Assembly: GCA_947306285.1 (NCBI GenBank)
Contig: CAMZGB010000014.1
Location: forward strand, 1 to 17,875
Direction of reading: 5' to 3'
Source of the DNA: an uncultured Lachnospira sp.
GTDB lineage: Bacteria; Bacillota; Clostridia; Lachnospirales; Lachnospiraceae
Length of the DNA: 17,875 nt
Shown: positions 1 to 7,683 of the stretch, piece after piece
Layout of the letters: every line of letters begins with the position of its first letter
How positions within the stretch are numbered: position 1 is the first letter of the stretch
The notes under the pieces: generated by a model
What the model was told of the DNA's origin: nothing
What the model saw: the letters and a program-made list of their open reading frames with translations, nothing else
Database searches by the model: none
Position numbers and translations under genes: made by a program

Positions 1-1306
1 ACTCATAAATCTCTACGCCCCATCTAATTAATTCTTTATAATATGTTCTCGCCAAGCAATAGGCATATTTTTTATCAGGAATGCCTGGCATAATTATCTT
101 TACATCGACTCCACGTTTCGCGGCAAACTTGAGTGCATTCATTGTAATGTTATCAAGCACCAAATATGGAGTGATAATATGTATGTATCTAGTAGCATTG
201 TTAATAATATCTAAATATACAGAATGTCCGACTTGATAATGATTAAATGGATTATCTGCATATGCCATTACATATCCACTGTCAGGATAAATTGGCGGAA
301 TATCAACGTTTAGATATCTATCAAAATTCTGAATAGTATTTTCAGATACATTCCACATCTTTAAGAATAACAATGTATAGCTCTTCGCTGCATCTCCTTC
401 TACCATAACTGCAGTGTCCTTCCAATAACCGAAGTGTTCAACCACGTTCATATATTCATCTGCCAAGTTAATACCACCAGTAAATGCTACCTTACCATCC
501 ACAACTAAAATCTTTCTATGATCTCTGTTGTTTTGACTAGTCGTCATAAAAGGACGTGCAGGAGCAAAAGGTTTTGATTTAATACCCTTCTTCTGCAACT
601 TCTTATAATATCCAATATCAAGTTTAGAGAATGAGCAAATACCATCATACATAACGCGAACTTCCACACCCTGCTGAACTTTTTTCTCTAATATTCTAAG
701 AATAGAATCCCAAACTTTACCACGACCAATAATAAAGTATTCCATAAAGATAAAGTCTTGAGCTTCTTCTAGTTTTTCAATTAAAACTTTATACTTTTCT
801 TCACCACTTCTAAAGTAAGTCACTTCAGTATTTCTGTATATTGGTAAATCATTACTCTCATATACAAAATTAGCCAAAGAGGCAATGTTTTTATTTTGCA
901 AATATAGTTCACCTAACATTCGCTTGTCTTGTTTTAAGTATCTTTCAGATTTAATATTAATCTTTTTTAATTTTTTCTTAAGTGAATGTGAAGCAGGTTG
1001 GAATCTAAAGTATAGATACATTAAAGTTCCAAACGCTGGAACTAACAACAGCAAAATAACCCAAAGCATTTTCATATTCGGATCCGAATCATCATTAATA
1101 ATATAAATAATAATGCCTAGCATTATAACATATATAATGATGTAAATAATTCTTGAACTTGAGGCATAATAAGTAATAGCTATAAAAATAGCTACTTGTA
1201 ATGCTAGCATTAAGAAGAACACAAAGGTTCTACTAAAGATAAATGAACCAATGCCTTCTTTACCTCTGTTCTCAGGCTTATTAATTTTTCTGTGTTGAGT
1301 TCTCAT
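1..1306 (-). CDS. cls: Cardiolipin synthase, phospholipase D family (3' end beyond the window)
   Basis: This gene is cut by the left window edge; 435 complete codons are present. The protein begins with three hydrophobic segments (about residues 26–46, 52–70 and 80–100), the N-terminal anchor usual in bacterial cardiolipin synthases. The first HKD motif is clear: H263, K265 and D270 in the segment DHRKILVVDGKVAFTGG. The start of the second phospholipase D repeat follows (ITPYLVL… RGVDVKIIMPG), but its HKD motif lies outside the window. Family members condense two phosphatidylglycerols into cardiolipin at the membrane. The start is firm: the gpsA stop lies in the same frame two codons upstream (TAA CAG ATG), so no earlier start is possible. 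The Shine-Dalgarno site is weak, suggesting coupling to gpsA. It is probably the distal gene of the lipid segment of this operon. Confidence 0.93.
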   Translation of the reverse strand, partial: MRTQHRKINKPENRGKEGIGSFIFSRTFVFFLMLALQVAIFIAITYYASSSRIIYIIIYVIMLGIIIYIINDDSDPNMKMLWVILLLLVPAFGTLMYLYFRFQPASHSLKKKLKKINIKSERYLKQDKRMLGELYLQNKNIASLANFVYESNDLPIYRNTEVTYFRSGEEKYKVLIEKLEEAQDFIFMEYFIIGRGKVWDSILRILEKKVQQGVEVRVMYDGICSFSKLDIGYYKKLQKKGIKSKPFAPARPFMTTSQNNRDHRKILVVDGKVAFTGGINLADEYMNVVEHFGYWKDTAVMVEGDAAKSYTLLFLKMWNVSENTIQNFDRYLNVDIPPIYPDSGYVMAYADNPFNHYQVGHSVYLDIINNATRYIHIITPYLVLDNITMNALKFAAKRGVDVKIIMPGIPDKKYAYCLARTYYKELIRWGVEIYE

Positions 1307-1309
1307 CTG

Positions 1310-2326
1310 TTATTTTTCTTCCCAATCAATATCTATATATTCGTTAGTTAATCTTCTGTTCATCAAGTTTTTCATAGCATCCAATGGAGCCATTCCATCA
1401 AACAAAACTTTGTTTACAGCTTCAATAATAGGCGCATCAACATTATATTTTTGAGCAAGTGCATATGCAGCCTTCGCCGAAACCGCACCCTCTACTACCA
1501 TGTTTACTTCTTTGATAGCTTCGTCCAATGTATAACCTTTACCAATTAATACACCTGCACGTCTATTTCTCGAATGTTTACTTGCGCATGTAACAATCAA
1601 ATCACCCATACCAGACAAGCCATAGAAAGTTCTTCTATGTCCGCCCATCTCAATTCCAAGTCTAGTAATCTCACTGATACCTCTTGTCATTAAAGCAGCC
1701 TCAGTATTATCACCAAAGCCAAGTCCATCAATTACACCAGCAGCTAAAGCTATAACGTTCTTTAGCGAACCGCCAAGTTCTATACTCTTCATATCTGGAC
1801 TTCTATATACTCTAAAATAGTTGTTAGCAAATAGTTTTTGGACAAATTCAGCTGTATCTTCGCTCTTTGCACCTATAACGACAGATGTTGGAATCTGTCT
1901 ACCGACTTCCTCGGCGTGACTTGGTCCTGACAAAACTACTGGATCACTTTCCGGTAGTTCTTCAGCGATAATCTCAGTCATTGTATTGAAGGTGTCATCT
2001 TCAATACCTTTAGCAACATCTACAATTATCTGACTATCCTTTATTTTGCCTTTCAATGATTTTGCTGTAGCACGCACAAATGAAGATGCTACTGCCATAA
2101 TAATAACATCAACACCTTCTAAGGCCTCATCTAAATCACCAGTTACTTTTATCTCATCTGGGATAATAATGCCAGGCAAACTTATCTTGTTCTCACGATC
2201 TCTAGCAAGTGCATCCACTTCGCGTTTGACCGCAGACCAAATAGTAACATCGTTTCCATTTTCACTTAAAACTTTAGCTAATGCGATGGCCCAACCACCG
2301 CCACCTAATACGGTAACTTTTGACAT
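1310..2326 (-). CDS. gpsA: Glycerol-3-phosphate dehydrogenase [NAD(P)+]
   Basis: The 338-residue length is normal for GpsA, which reduces dihydroxyacetone phosphate to sn-glycerol-3-phosphate, the backbone for phospholipids. Visible family marks are the N-terminal Rossmann dinucleotide loop (residues 8–13, GGGGWA), the AKGIE segment near 105–109, LSGPSHAEE near 132–140, the GGSLKN segment with the expected catalytic lysine K189, and the GDNTEAALMTRG block near 205–216. The third glycine of the usual GxGxWG loop is alanine here (A13). A strong site (AAGGAGGATAAGTAATG), contained in the end of plsY, precedes the start, and the two genes overlap by one base (TAATG). Its product is the substrate of the upstream PlsY, so the neighbours form one pathway. 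Confidence 0.97.
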   Translation of the reverse strand: MSKVTVLGGGGWAIALAKVLSENGNDVTIWSAVKREVDALARDRENKISLPGIIIPDEIKVTGDLDEALEGVDVIIMAVASSFVRATAKSLKGKIKDSQIIVDVAKGIEDDTFNTMTEIIAEELPESDPVVLSGPSHAEEVGRQIPTSVVIGAKSEDTAEFVQKLFANNYFRVYRSPDMKSIELGGSLKNVIALAAGVIDGLGFGDNTEAALMTRGISEITRLGIEMGGHRRTFYGLSGMGDLIVTCASKHSRNRRAGVLIGKGYTLDEAIKEVNMVVEGAVSAKAAYALAQKYNVDAPIIEAVNKVLFDGMAPLDAMKNLMNRRLTNEYIDIDWEEK

Positions 2327-3015
2327 TACTTATCCTCCTTTTTCTTACTACCAATTTTGTTTTCTGTGCCATTTGCAAGTCTCTTCAAATTCTCTGCATG
2401 TCTGATAAACACTAATACCATTATAATAAATACTATGATGTAAATATATATTCTATCTTCAGGATTTTTTAATGAATAAATCATATCCATCTGTCCCCAA
2501 ACAACAAACTCTATAAAAATAGATACAATCAAAACAAGTGAACCGACAGATACATATCTTGTTACAAACATAGTTGTAAAGAATACTATTAGTCCAATAA
2601 CCGTAAACTTCCAATCACCTGTCAAGAATAATAGTGTTAATACCATACCCGAATAACTCGATACACCTTTTCCGCCTTTAAAGCCATTATAGAATGGGAA
2701 CATATCGCCTAAAATCCCACCAAACGAAGTTACCATGATGAATAAGCATACATGTTCACCTGTTGGATATGGATGTCCTTGTTTAGCAAATAAGAAATAT
2801 GTGATAAATGCTGGAATAATAATTTTTAATGTGTCTCCAACAAATGCGAATATTCCAACCTTCTTACCTAAGGCTCTCATTGTATTCGTCATACCAGAAT
2901 TGCCAGAACCAGTCTTCGACAAATCAATTCCTCTTGCTTTTGCTAAGACTGGACCAGTCTTGAACATGCCAAAAACATATCCGATTATAAATGATACTAT
3001 TAGTTTCCAAATCAT
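2326..3015 (-). CDS. plsY: Acyl-phosphate:glycerol-3-phosphate acyltransferase
   Basis: This is a 229-residue hydrophobic protein with several membrane segments. PlsY transfers an acyl group from acyl-phosphate to glycerol-3-phosphate at the inner membrane, the first acylation of phospholipid synthesis. The family signatures are present: motif 1 GSGNSGMTN at 36–44 followed by R47, motif 2 FKGGKG at 112–117, and motif 3 near the C-terminus, RHAENLKRLANGTE, with its His, Asn and Glu. Two differences from the common form are visible: the Pro after GSGN is Ser, and the His of the usual GHxFP stretch is Asp (GDMFP, D104). The start overlaps the der stop as ATGA (4 bases), indicating translational coupling, and gpsA follows with a one-base overlap. 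Confidence 0.95.
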   Translation of the reverse strand: MIWKLIVSFIIGYVFGMFKTGPVLAKARGIDLSKTGSGNSGMTNTMRALGKKVGIFAFVGDTLKIIIPAFITYFLFAKQGHPYPTGEHVCLFIMVTSFGGILGDMFPFYNGFKGGKGVSSYSGMVLTLLFLTGDWKFTVIGLIVFFTTMFVTRYVSVGSLVLIVSIFIEFVVWGQMDMIYSLKNPEDRIYIYIIVFIIMVLVFIRHAENLKRLANGTENKIGSKKKEDK

Positions 3016-4337
3016 TTTTCTTCTTTCCTCTCTCTAATAATGAACTTAAGTGGCGTTCCTGTAAATCCAAACGCCTCCCTAATCTTGTTCTCAATATATC
3101 TAGTATATGAAAAATGCATAAGTTGTCTGTCATTAACAAATATTACAAATGTGGGCGGCTTAACTCCAACTTGCGTAATATATAATAATTTTAGCCTTCT
3201 ACCTTTGTCTGAAGGTGGTTGCTGAAGCGCAACAGCCTCTGCCATAATCTGATTTAATGTTCCTGTTTCAATTCTAAGTGTAGCATTTGAAATAACAACA
3301 TCAATCGCTTCAAAAATCTTCGCAAATCTCTGACCAGTCTTCGCCGAAATAAATATAACCTCAGCATATGGCATAAACGACAAAATCTTCTTAATATCTT
3401 CTTTATATTTATAAACTGTCTTATCAGTTTTTTCTATCGCATCCCATTTGTTAACTGCAACAATGATTCCTTTGCCGTTGTCGTGAGCAATACCAGCTAT
3501 TTTTGCGTCTTGCTCTGTGATACCCTCCACGGCATCAATAACAACAATTACAACATCAGCTCTCTCAACTGCAGTAACCGCGCGTATAACACTATAACGC
3601 TCAATGTCCTCTTTAACCTTAGATTTGCGTCGCATACCAGCCGTATCGATAAAGACATATTCCTTACCGTCAAACTCTAGTTTTGTATCTATAGCATCTC
3701 TAGTTGTACCAGCTATATCTGATACAATTGCTCTGTTATCGCCAGCAAGTTTATTAATAATTGATGACTTACCAACATTTGGTTTACCAATAATAGCTAC
3801 TTTAGGCGTATCATCATCTTCATCTAAGTCTTCTAATTCATCGAAATACTCAACAACTTGATCAAGCATATCACCAAAACCAGATTTATTTGCAGATGAG
3901 ATGGCATATGGATCACCAATTCCAAGATTATAAAACTCATAGACATCAGCTTCCATCTTCTGGAAGTTGTCCACTTTGTTTACAACTAAAACAATAGGCT
4001 TGCCACTACGCCTCAACATATCGGCAACCTTAGAGTCTGCATCGACCAAACCTTGCTTAATATCAGTCATAAAAATAATGACATCAGCTGTATCAATGGC
4101 TATCTGCGCTTGTTCTCGCATCTGCTTTAAGATGATATCATTACTATCCGGCTCAATACCACCAGTGTCAATCATTGTGAACTGATGTCCTGTCCAGTCA
4201 ATATTTGCATATATTCTATCCCTAGTAACACCAGGGGTATCTTTTACAATTGAAATCATTTCGCCAGCCAAAGCGTTAAACAAAGTGGATTTACCCACAT
4301 TTGGTCGTCCAACTATGGCTACGATCGGTTTACTCAT
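3012..4337 (-). CDS. der: Ribosome assembly GTPase Der (EngA)
   Basis: This 441-residue protein has the tandem GTPase layout found only in Der/EngA. Domain 1 shows GRPNVGKS at 10–17, DTGG at 57–60 and NKVD at 120–123. An acidic linker (about 167–177, ELEDLDEDDD) leads to domain 2 with GKPNVGKS at 184–191, DTAG at 231–234 and NKWD at 296–299. The last roughly 85 residues form the KH-like domain. Der acts in late assembly of the 50S subunit. It overlaps the upstream DUF512 gene by 8 bases and the downstream plsY by 4 bases. The start has a good ribosome binding site (AGGAGAAGACAATG). The DUF512–der neighbourhood is, from memory, common in Clostridia. Confidence 0.98.
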   Translation of the reverse strand: MSKPIVAIVGRPNVGKSTLFNALAGEMISIVKDTPGVTRDRIYANIDWTGHQFTMIDTGGIEPDSNDIILKQMREQAQIAIDTADVIIFMTDIKQGLVDADSKVADMLRRSGKPIVLVVNKVDNFQKMEADVYEFYNLGIGDPYAISSANKSGFGDMLDQVVEYFDELEDLDEDDDTPKVAIIGKPNVGKSSIINKLAGDNRAIVSDIAGTTRDAIDTKLEFDGKEYVFIDTAGMRRKSKVKEDIERYSVIRAVTAVERADVVIVVIDAVEGITEQDAKIAGIAHDNGKGIIVAVNKWDAIEKTDKTVYKYKEDIKKILSFMPYAEVIFISAKTGQRFAKIFEAIDVVISNATLRIETGTLNQIMAEAVALQQPPSDKGRRLKLLYITQVGVKPPTFVIFVNDRQLMHFSYTRYIENKIREAFGFTGTPLKFIIRERKEEK

Positions 4338-5646
4338 TGTCTTCTCCTAGTACTTTGTCTATAAAATCTTTCCCATTAGATTTTACAATAATAGGTGTTG
4401 TTTGTAAAACTTCTTTTAACTCATCTAGACTTACGTCATCGAGAAAGATATCCTCGCCAAACTTAAGTGTATTAGCAGGAAGCAATAAGTCATCTCCCAA
4501 CTCTTTGCCCTTTAGTTGGTCTATGATATCTCTTCCAACAAGCAAGCCTGTGACAGTAATTGTATGGCCAAAGAAATCGTTAATAATCTTATAAACTCTA
4601 ATGTTTACATTAGGATATTTCTTGTTAATAGCATCTGACATCTCTAAACTGCAGTTATAGAATAACTCACCTGTAACTACGGAGACATCTCTAGTTCTAT
4701 CATCACCTTGCAATGAATCTAAATACTCATAAAACTCATTTAAATATGATCTAGTCATTCCAACACCATTTTCAATTTGAGGATAACCATCATAATAATC
4801 CTCGTCTGGAATTGGTGTATCAGACATCATGTAAAACTCATCTGCAGCATAAACATAGTTTATTCCAAACTTCTCTTTGAACACTTTTTGCCATTTATCA
4901 ACTTGTGCAATAACTTCTTTTGCTTCTTCTTTAGTAAAAGGTTCTAACTTAGCAAGTCCTTCTCTATATTTAGTAAGCCCAGCAGGAACAACTGAACAAC
5001 TCTTTAGATTTGGAATGAACGGCATCATTTTTTCTAATGTCACATCTAACTTTTCTTTGTCGTTGTATCCCTTACAAAGAACTATCTGAGCGTTCATTGT
5101 GATATTATTTTCATTAAGCCTCTTAATATAATCTAACTTGTCTCCTGCAAAACGGTTGTTTAACATTTTGCATCTCAAGTCCTTATCCATTGTATGCACG
5201 GAGATATTGATTGGGGACAAATTGTATCTAATGATTCTGTCAATATCTTCATCTGTCATATTTGTTAATGTAACATAGTTACCTTGAATAAATGATAGCC
5301 TTGAATCATCATCTTTAAAATATAATGTCTCCCTCATGCCTGGTGGCATCTGATCTATAAAACAAAAGATACATTTGTTTGTACATGATTTGTATTCATC
5401 AAGCAAAGTGTTATCAAAAATAAAGCCCAAATCTTGGTCTTCGTCTTTTTCTATATCAATCTCCCATATTTCGCCGTCAGCATCTTCTATTTCAACTGTT
5501 AGTTCAGAAGACTCACTAAAAAGATGGTAATCAAAAACGTCTTTGATTTCATTACCATCAATTGACACTAGATAATCACCACTTTTGATTTCTAGTTGAT
5601 CTGCTATAGAGTTTTCCACTACATCTTTAATTAAATGCTTTTTCAT
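4330..5646 (-). CDS. DUF512 / radical SAM protein with N-terminal PDZ-like domain
   Basis: This is a 438-residue protein of the DUF512 family, whose reaction is not established. Residues 1–80 look PDZ-like (KSGDYLVSIDGNEI near 21–34). They are followed by a cluster CTNKCIFC with Cys88, Cys92 and Cys95 (CX3CX2C), the arrangement that binds a 4Fe-4S cluster in radical SAM enzymes, then FIDQMPPGMR, typical of this family. The C-terminal half is the DUF512 domain. I chose ATG at 5646 because GGCGGA lies 8 bases upstream of it. The alternative GTG at 5652 would sit only 2 bases from that site, although it would overlap the yraN stop as GTGA. The gene overlaps der by 8 bases, which suggests linkage to translation or ribosome assembly, but this is only positional. 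Confidence 0.9.
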   Translation of the reverse strand: MKKHLIKDVVENSIADQLEIKSGDYLVSIDGNEIKDVFDYHLFSESSELTVEIEDADGEIWEIDIEKDEDQDLGFIFDNTLLDEYKSCTNKCIFCFIDQMPPGMRETLYFKDDDSRLSFIQGNYVTLTNMTDEDIDRIIRYNLSPINISVHTMDKDLRCKMLNNRFAGDKLDYIKRLNENNITMNAQIVLCKGYNDKEKLDVTLEKMMPFIPNLKSCSVVPAGLTKYREGLAKLEPFTKEEAKEVIAQVDKWQKVFKEKFGINYVYAADEFYMMSDTPIPDEDYYDGYPQIENGVGMTRSYLNEFYEYLDSLQGDDRTRDVSVVTGELFYNCSLEMSDAINKKYPNVNIRVYKIINDFFGHTITVTGLLVGRDIIDQLKGKELGDDLLLPANTLKFGEDIFLDDVSLDELKEVLQTTPIIVKSNGKDFIDKVLGEDNE

Positions 5647-5648
5647 AA

Positions 5649-5996
5649 TCACATTCCGCCGTAGACATTCTCTAAATATGTAATATTATCGTTTTCTATT
5701 ATTAGTGTATCAATGCTAAACATAGAATCTTTAAGATTGTGAATCATAATATAGAATTCAGCTATCTTAGAAATCTTTATTAACTTCTTATTATTAATAG
5801 CGTAAAATGCTCCACCGGCGACTTTACCTTTTCTATATTTAATCTCGATAAATCTTATAACATTATTTTTCTTTGCTATAACATCAATTTCACCAATTTT
5901 ACAGTTGAAATTATGTTCTAAAATTTCAAAACCATTTTCTTCTAAATAAGAAATAGCTAAGTCTTCTTGTAGACTTCCAATAATTCTAGTATTCAT
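5649..5996 (-). CDS. yraN: YraN / UPF0102 family nuclease-fold protein
   Basis: This 115-residue protein matches the UPF0102 (YraN) family in length and pattern. The key stretch is GEIDVIAKK (residues 35–43) followed by IRFIEIKYR (47–55). The acidic residues E36, D38 and E51 and lysine K53 form the PD-(D/E)xK-like nuclease constellation expected for this family. The substrate and function are not established. The gene lies 16 bases after rnhB and just before the DUF512 gene. The rnhB–yraN pairing is a widespread arrangement. The start ATG is preceded by a G-run (GGGGGACAGTATG) that serves as the ribosome binding site. Confidence 0.93.
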   Translation of the reverse strand: MNTRIIGSLQEDLAISYLEENGFEILEHNFNCKIGEIDVIAKKNNVIRFIEIKYRKGKVAGGAFYAINNKKLIKISKIAEFYIMIHNLKDSMFSIDTLIIENDNITYLENVYGGM

Positions 5997-6012
5997 ACTG
6001 TCCCCCTAAATA

Positions 6013-6768
6013 CTAAATAAAATTTTTAATAAATGTTTTTCTATGAATTGGTGTTGGTCCAAGTCGCTTTATTGCTTCAATATGTTTTGCTGAACCATAT
6101 CCTTTGTTAGATGCAAAATCATATCCGGGATAGATCTTGTCATATTCAACCATCATGGCATCCCTAGTTACTTTTGCAACAATACTTGCTGCGCCGATTG
6201 AAATACTTGAAGCGTCACCTCTAATAATTGGCACCTGCTTAATCTCAACCTCAGGAATCTTGACCGCATCATTGAGAAGTAAATCTGGCTGTGGGTTTAA
6301 TTGATGTATCGCCATCTTCATCGCATTATATGTCGCCTGTAAAATATTAAGCGCATCAATCTCTTCTGGTGTACAAAGTGCTGTTGACCATGCAACTGCT
6401 TTTTCTGTAATTTCTTTATAAAGTTCTTCACGTTTTTTAGCAGTTAGTTTTTTAGAATCATTAATATATAAAATGTCACAATCCTTAGGAAGAATTACTG
6501 CGCCAGCAACGACTGGTCCCGCCAAAGGTCCTCGACCAACTTCATCTATTCCACAAATAAAGTTGTAATCACTATATTTGTTCTCAAAAAAAGAAATCTT
6601 TTTTATTCTTTTTAATTCTTTTTCATAGTCCTTAATCTGCTTATCTGCTTTTTTTACTAATGCCTTAACTCCAGCGCGCTCATCATCTGAATACTTAGAT
6701 ATGAAATCAGTTAAAGAATCAAACTTAGTTTCTTTTAATTCATTTTTGATATCACTAATACTATTCAT
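6013..6768 (-). CDS. rnhB: Ribonuclease HII
   Basis: RNase HII cleaves the RNA strand of RNA–DNA hybrids and removes single ribonucleotides from DNA. The 251-residue protein has a charged N-terminal extension of about 70 residues before the catalytic core, similar in size to the one in Bacillus-type RnhB. The core starts with CGIDEVGRGPLAGPVVAGA; D75 and E76 are the first two active-site acids. D167 (LLLNDAVKIP) and D185 (IRGDASSISIGAAS) are the likely other two, so all four acids are present. The C-terminal block GPTPIHRKTF is also typical. Only one base separates it from the rbgA stop, so it is co-transcribed; AGGAT upstream of the ATG is a modest ribosome binding site. Confidence 0.97.
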   Translation of the reverse strand: MNSISDIKNELKETKFDSLTDFISKYSDDERAGVKALVKKADKQIKDYEKELKRIKKISFFENKYSDYNFICGIDEVGRGPLAGPVVAGAVILPKDCDILYINDSKKLTAKKREELYKEITEKAVAWSTALCTPEEIDALNILQATYNAMKMAIHQLNPQPDLLLNDAVKIPEVEIKQVPIIRGDASSISIGAASIVAKVTRDAMMVEYDKIYPGYDFASNKGYGSAKHIEAIKRLGPTPIHRKTFIKNFI

Positions 6769-6769
6769 A

Positions 6770-7606
6770 TTAAATCCTATCCAAAGTTATCTTTCCAAGT
6801 TTTCCACTTCTAAATTCATCTAAAATTATTTTCGATGCTTTATCTAAATCAAGTTTATTTCCTGGCAACTTACAATTTCTAACATCAGCTACTTGATACA
6901 TCTCTTCCACAATATCTTCGTTTCCTTCTATATTAAATCTTTTCTTTAATATGTCTGGATAGTTTTCTCTAGTCATTTTTATAAACTGAAAAGCAAGTTC
7001 TGCGGCATCTAAGTTATTGTCGTTCATAGATCCAACTAGTGCTAGATTGAGACCAATTTGTTCATCATCAAACTTTGGCCATAGAATTCCCGGAGTATCT
7101 AATAGTTCTAGATTCTTTCCAATCTTAATCCACTGTTTACCCTTTGTAACACCAGGTTTATTTCCAGTCTTTGCAACAGATCTTTTTGCATATGAATTAA
7201 TAAAAGTTGATTTTCCTACATTTGGAATTCCAACCACCATGGCCCTGATAGGTCTGTTAATTCCTTTAGCTTTGTTTGCTTCAATCTTATCCTTGCATGC
7301 AACTTCAATTGCTTTATCTACAATCTTACCTAAAGAGTTAACTCTAGAATCAATCTTAAGTACAGTGCAACCTTTGTCTTGAAAGTATTTTTCCCATAAT
7401 GCATTTTGAGATTCATCTGCCAAATCTGCTTTATTAAGCAATACTAGTCTAGATTTATTCTGTCCTAGATTATCTATATCTGGATTACGGCTACTCAAAG
7501 GAATCCTAGCATCTAATAATTCGATTACTAGGTCTACCAATTTAATATCTTCTCTCATTTGTCTAATGGCCTTTGTCATATGGCCTGGATACCATTGATA
7601 ATCCAT
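6770..7606 (-). CDS. rbgA: Ribosome biogenesis GTPase YlqF/RbgA
   Basis: This 278-residue protein is a circularly permuted GTPase. The guanine-specificity motif NKAD (58–61) comes before the P-loop GIPNVGKS (126–133) and the DTPG motif (170–173), the order that defines the YlqF/RbgA family. The opening MDYQWYPGHMTKA is also characteristic. RbgA drives a late step of 50S subunit assembly. The helical C-terminal domain is complete. It is the first gene after the rplS terminator and has AAAGGA 9 bases before the ATG. Its position just after rplS matches the order rplS–rbgA–rnhB seen in Bacillus, and it heads a run of tightly spaced genes down to cls. Confidence 0.97.
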   Translation of the reverse strand: MDYQWYPGHMTKAIRQMREDIKLVDLVIELLDARIPLSSRNPDIDNLGQNKSRLVLLNKADLADESQNALWEKYFQDKGCTVLKIDSRVNSLGKIVDKAIEVACKDKIEANKAKGINRPIRAMVVGIPNVGKSTFINSYAKRSVAKTGNKPGVTKGKQWIKIGKNLELLDTPGILWPKFDDEQIGLNLALVGSMNDNNLDAAELAFQFIKMTRENYPDILKKRFNIEGNEDIVEEMYQVADVRNCKLPGNKLDLDKASKIILDEFRSGKLGKITLDRI

Positions 7607-7632
7607 AATATTTTTCCTTTCACACCCCTAAT

Positions 7633-7641
7633 ATAATAACA
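7633..7641 (-). promoter_or_regulatory. Candidate extended -10 promoter for the rbgA operon
   Basis: On the minus strand, just after the rplS terminator U-tract, the sequence reads TGTTATTAT. This is a TGn extended -10 with hexamer TATTAT (5 of 6 to consensus). No convincing -35 lies at 16–18 bases. Initiation near 7626 would give a leader of about 20 bases with the AAAGGA site. It is plausible because the operon needs a promoter after a strong terminator, but AT-rich sequence gives such matches by chance. Confidence 0.4.
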
Positions 7642-7674
7642 CAAAAAGAAAGGAACGAGTACATCTCGTTCCTT
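7640..7674 (-). terminator. Intrinsic terminator after rplS
   Basis: Read on the minus strand, AAGGAACGAG, a 5-base loop ATGTA and CTCGTTCCTT form a perfect 10-bp stem (arms 7665–7674 and 7650–7659). It is followed by TCTTTTTGTG. It lies directly after the rplS stop and ends the ribosomal-protein unit. There is no U-tract on the plus strand, so it works in one direction. Confidence 0.9.
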
Positions 7675-7683
7675 AAAAAGTTC

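Noticed and set aside
1..1306. Cardiolipin synthase as a truncated pseudogene with only one HKD motif
   Set aside because: The missing motif is explained by the window edge; the frame is open to base 1 and the second repeat has already begun.
2924..3139. Minus-strand 71-codon frame overlapping the end of der and start of plsY
   Set aside because: It is an out-of-frame shadow of two firmly identified genes, with no ribosome binding site or recognisable domain.
4301..4594. Plus-strand 97-codon frame opposite the DUF512 and der genes
   Set aside because: It lies opposite well-supported coding sequence, is Ser/Leu-rich as antisense frames often are, and lacks any family resemblance.
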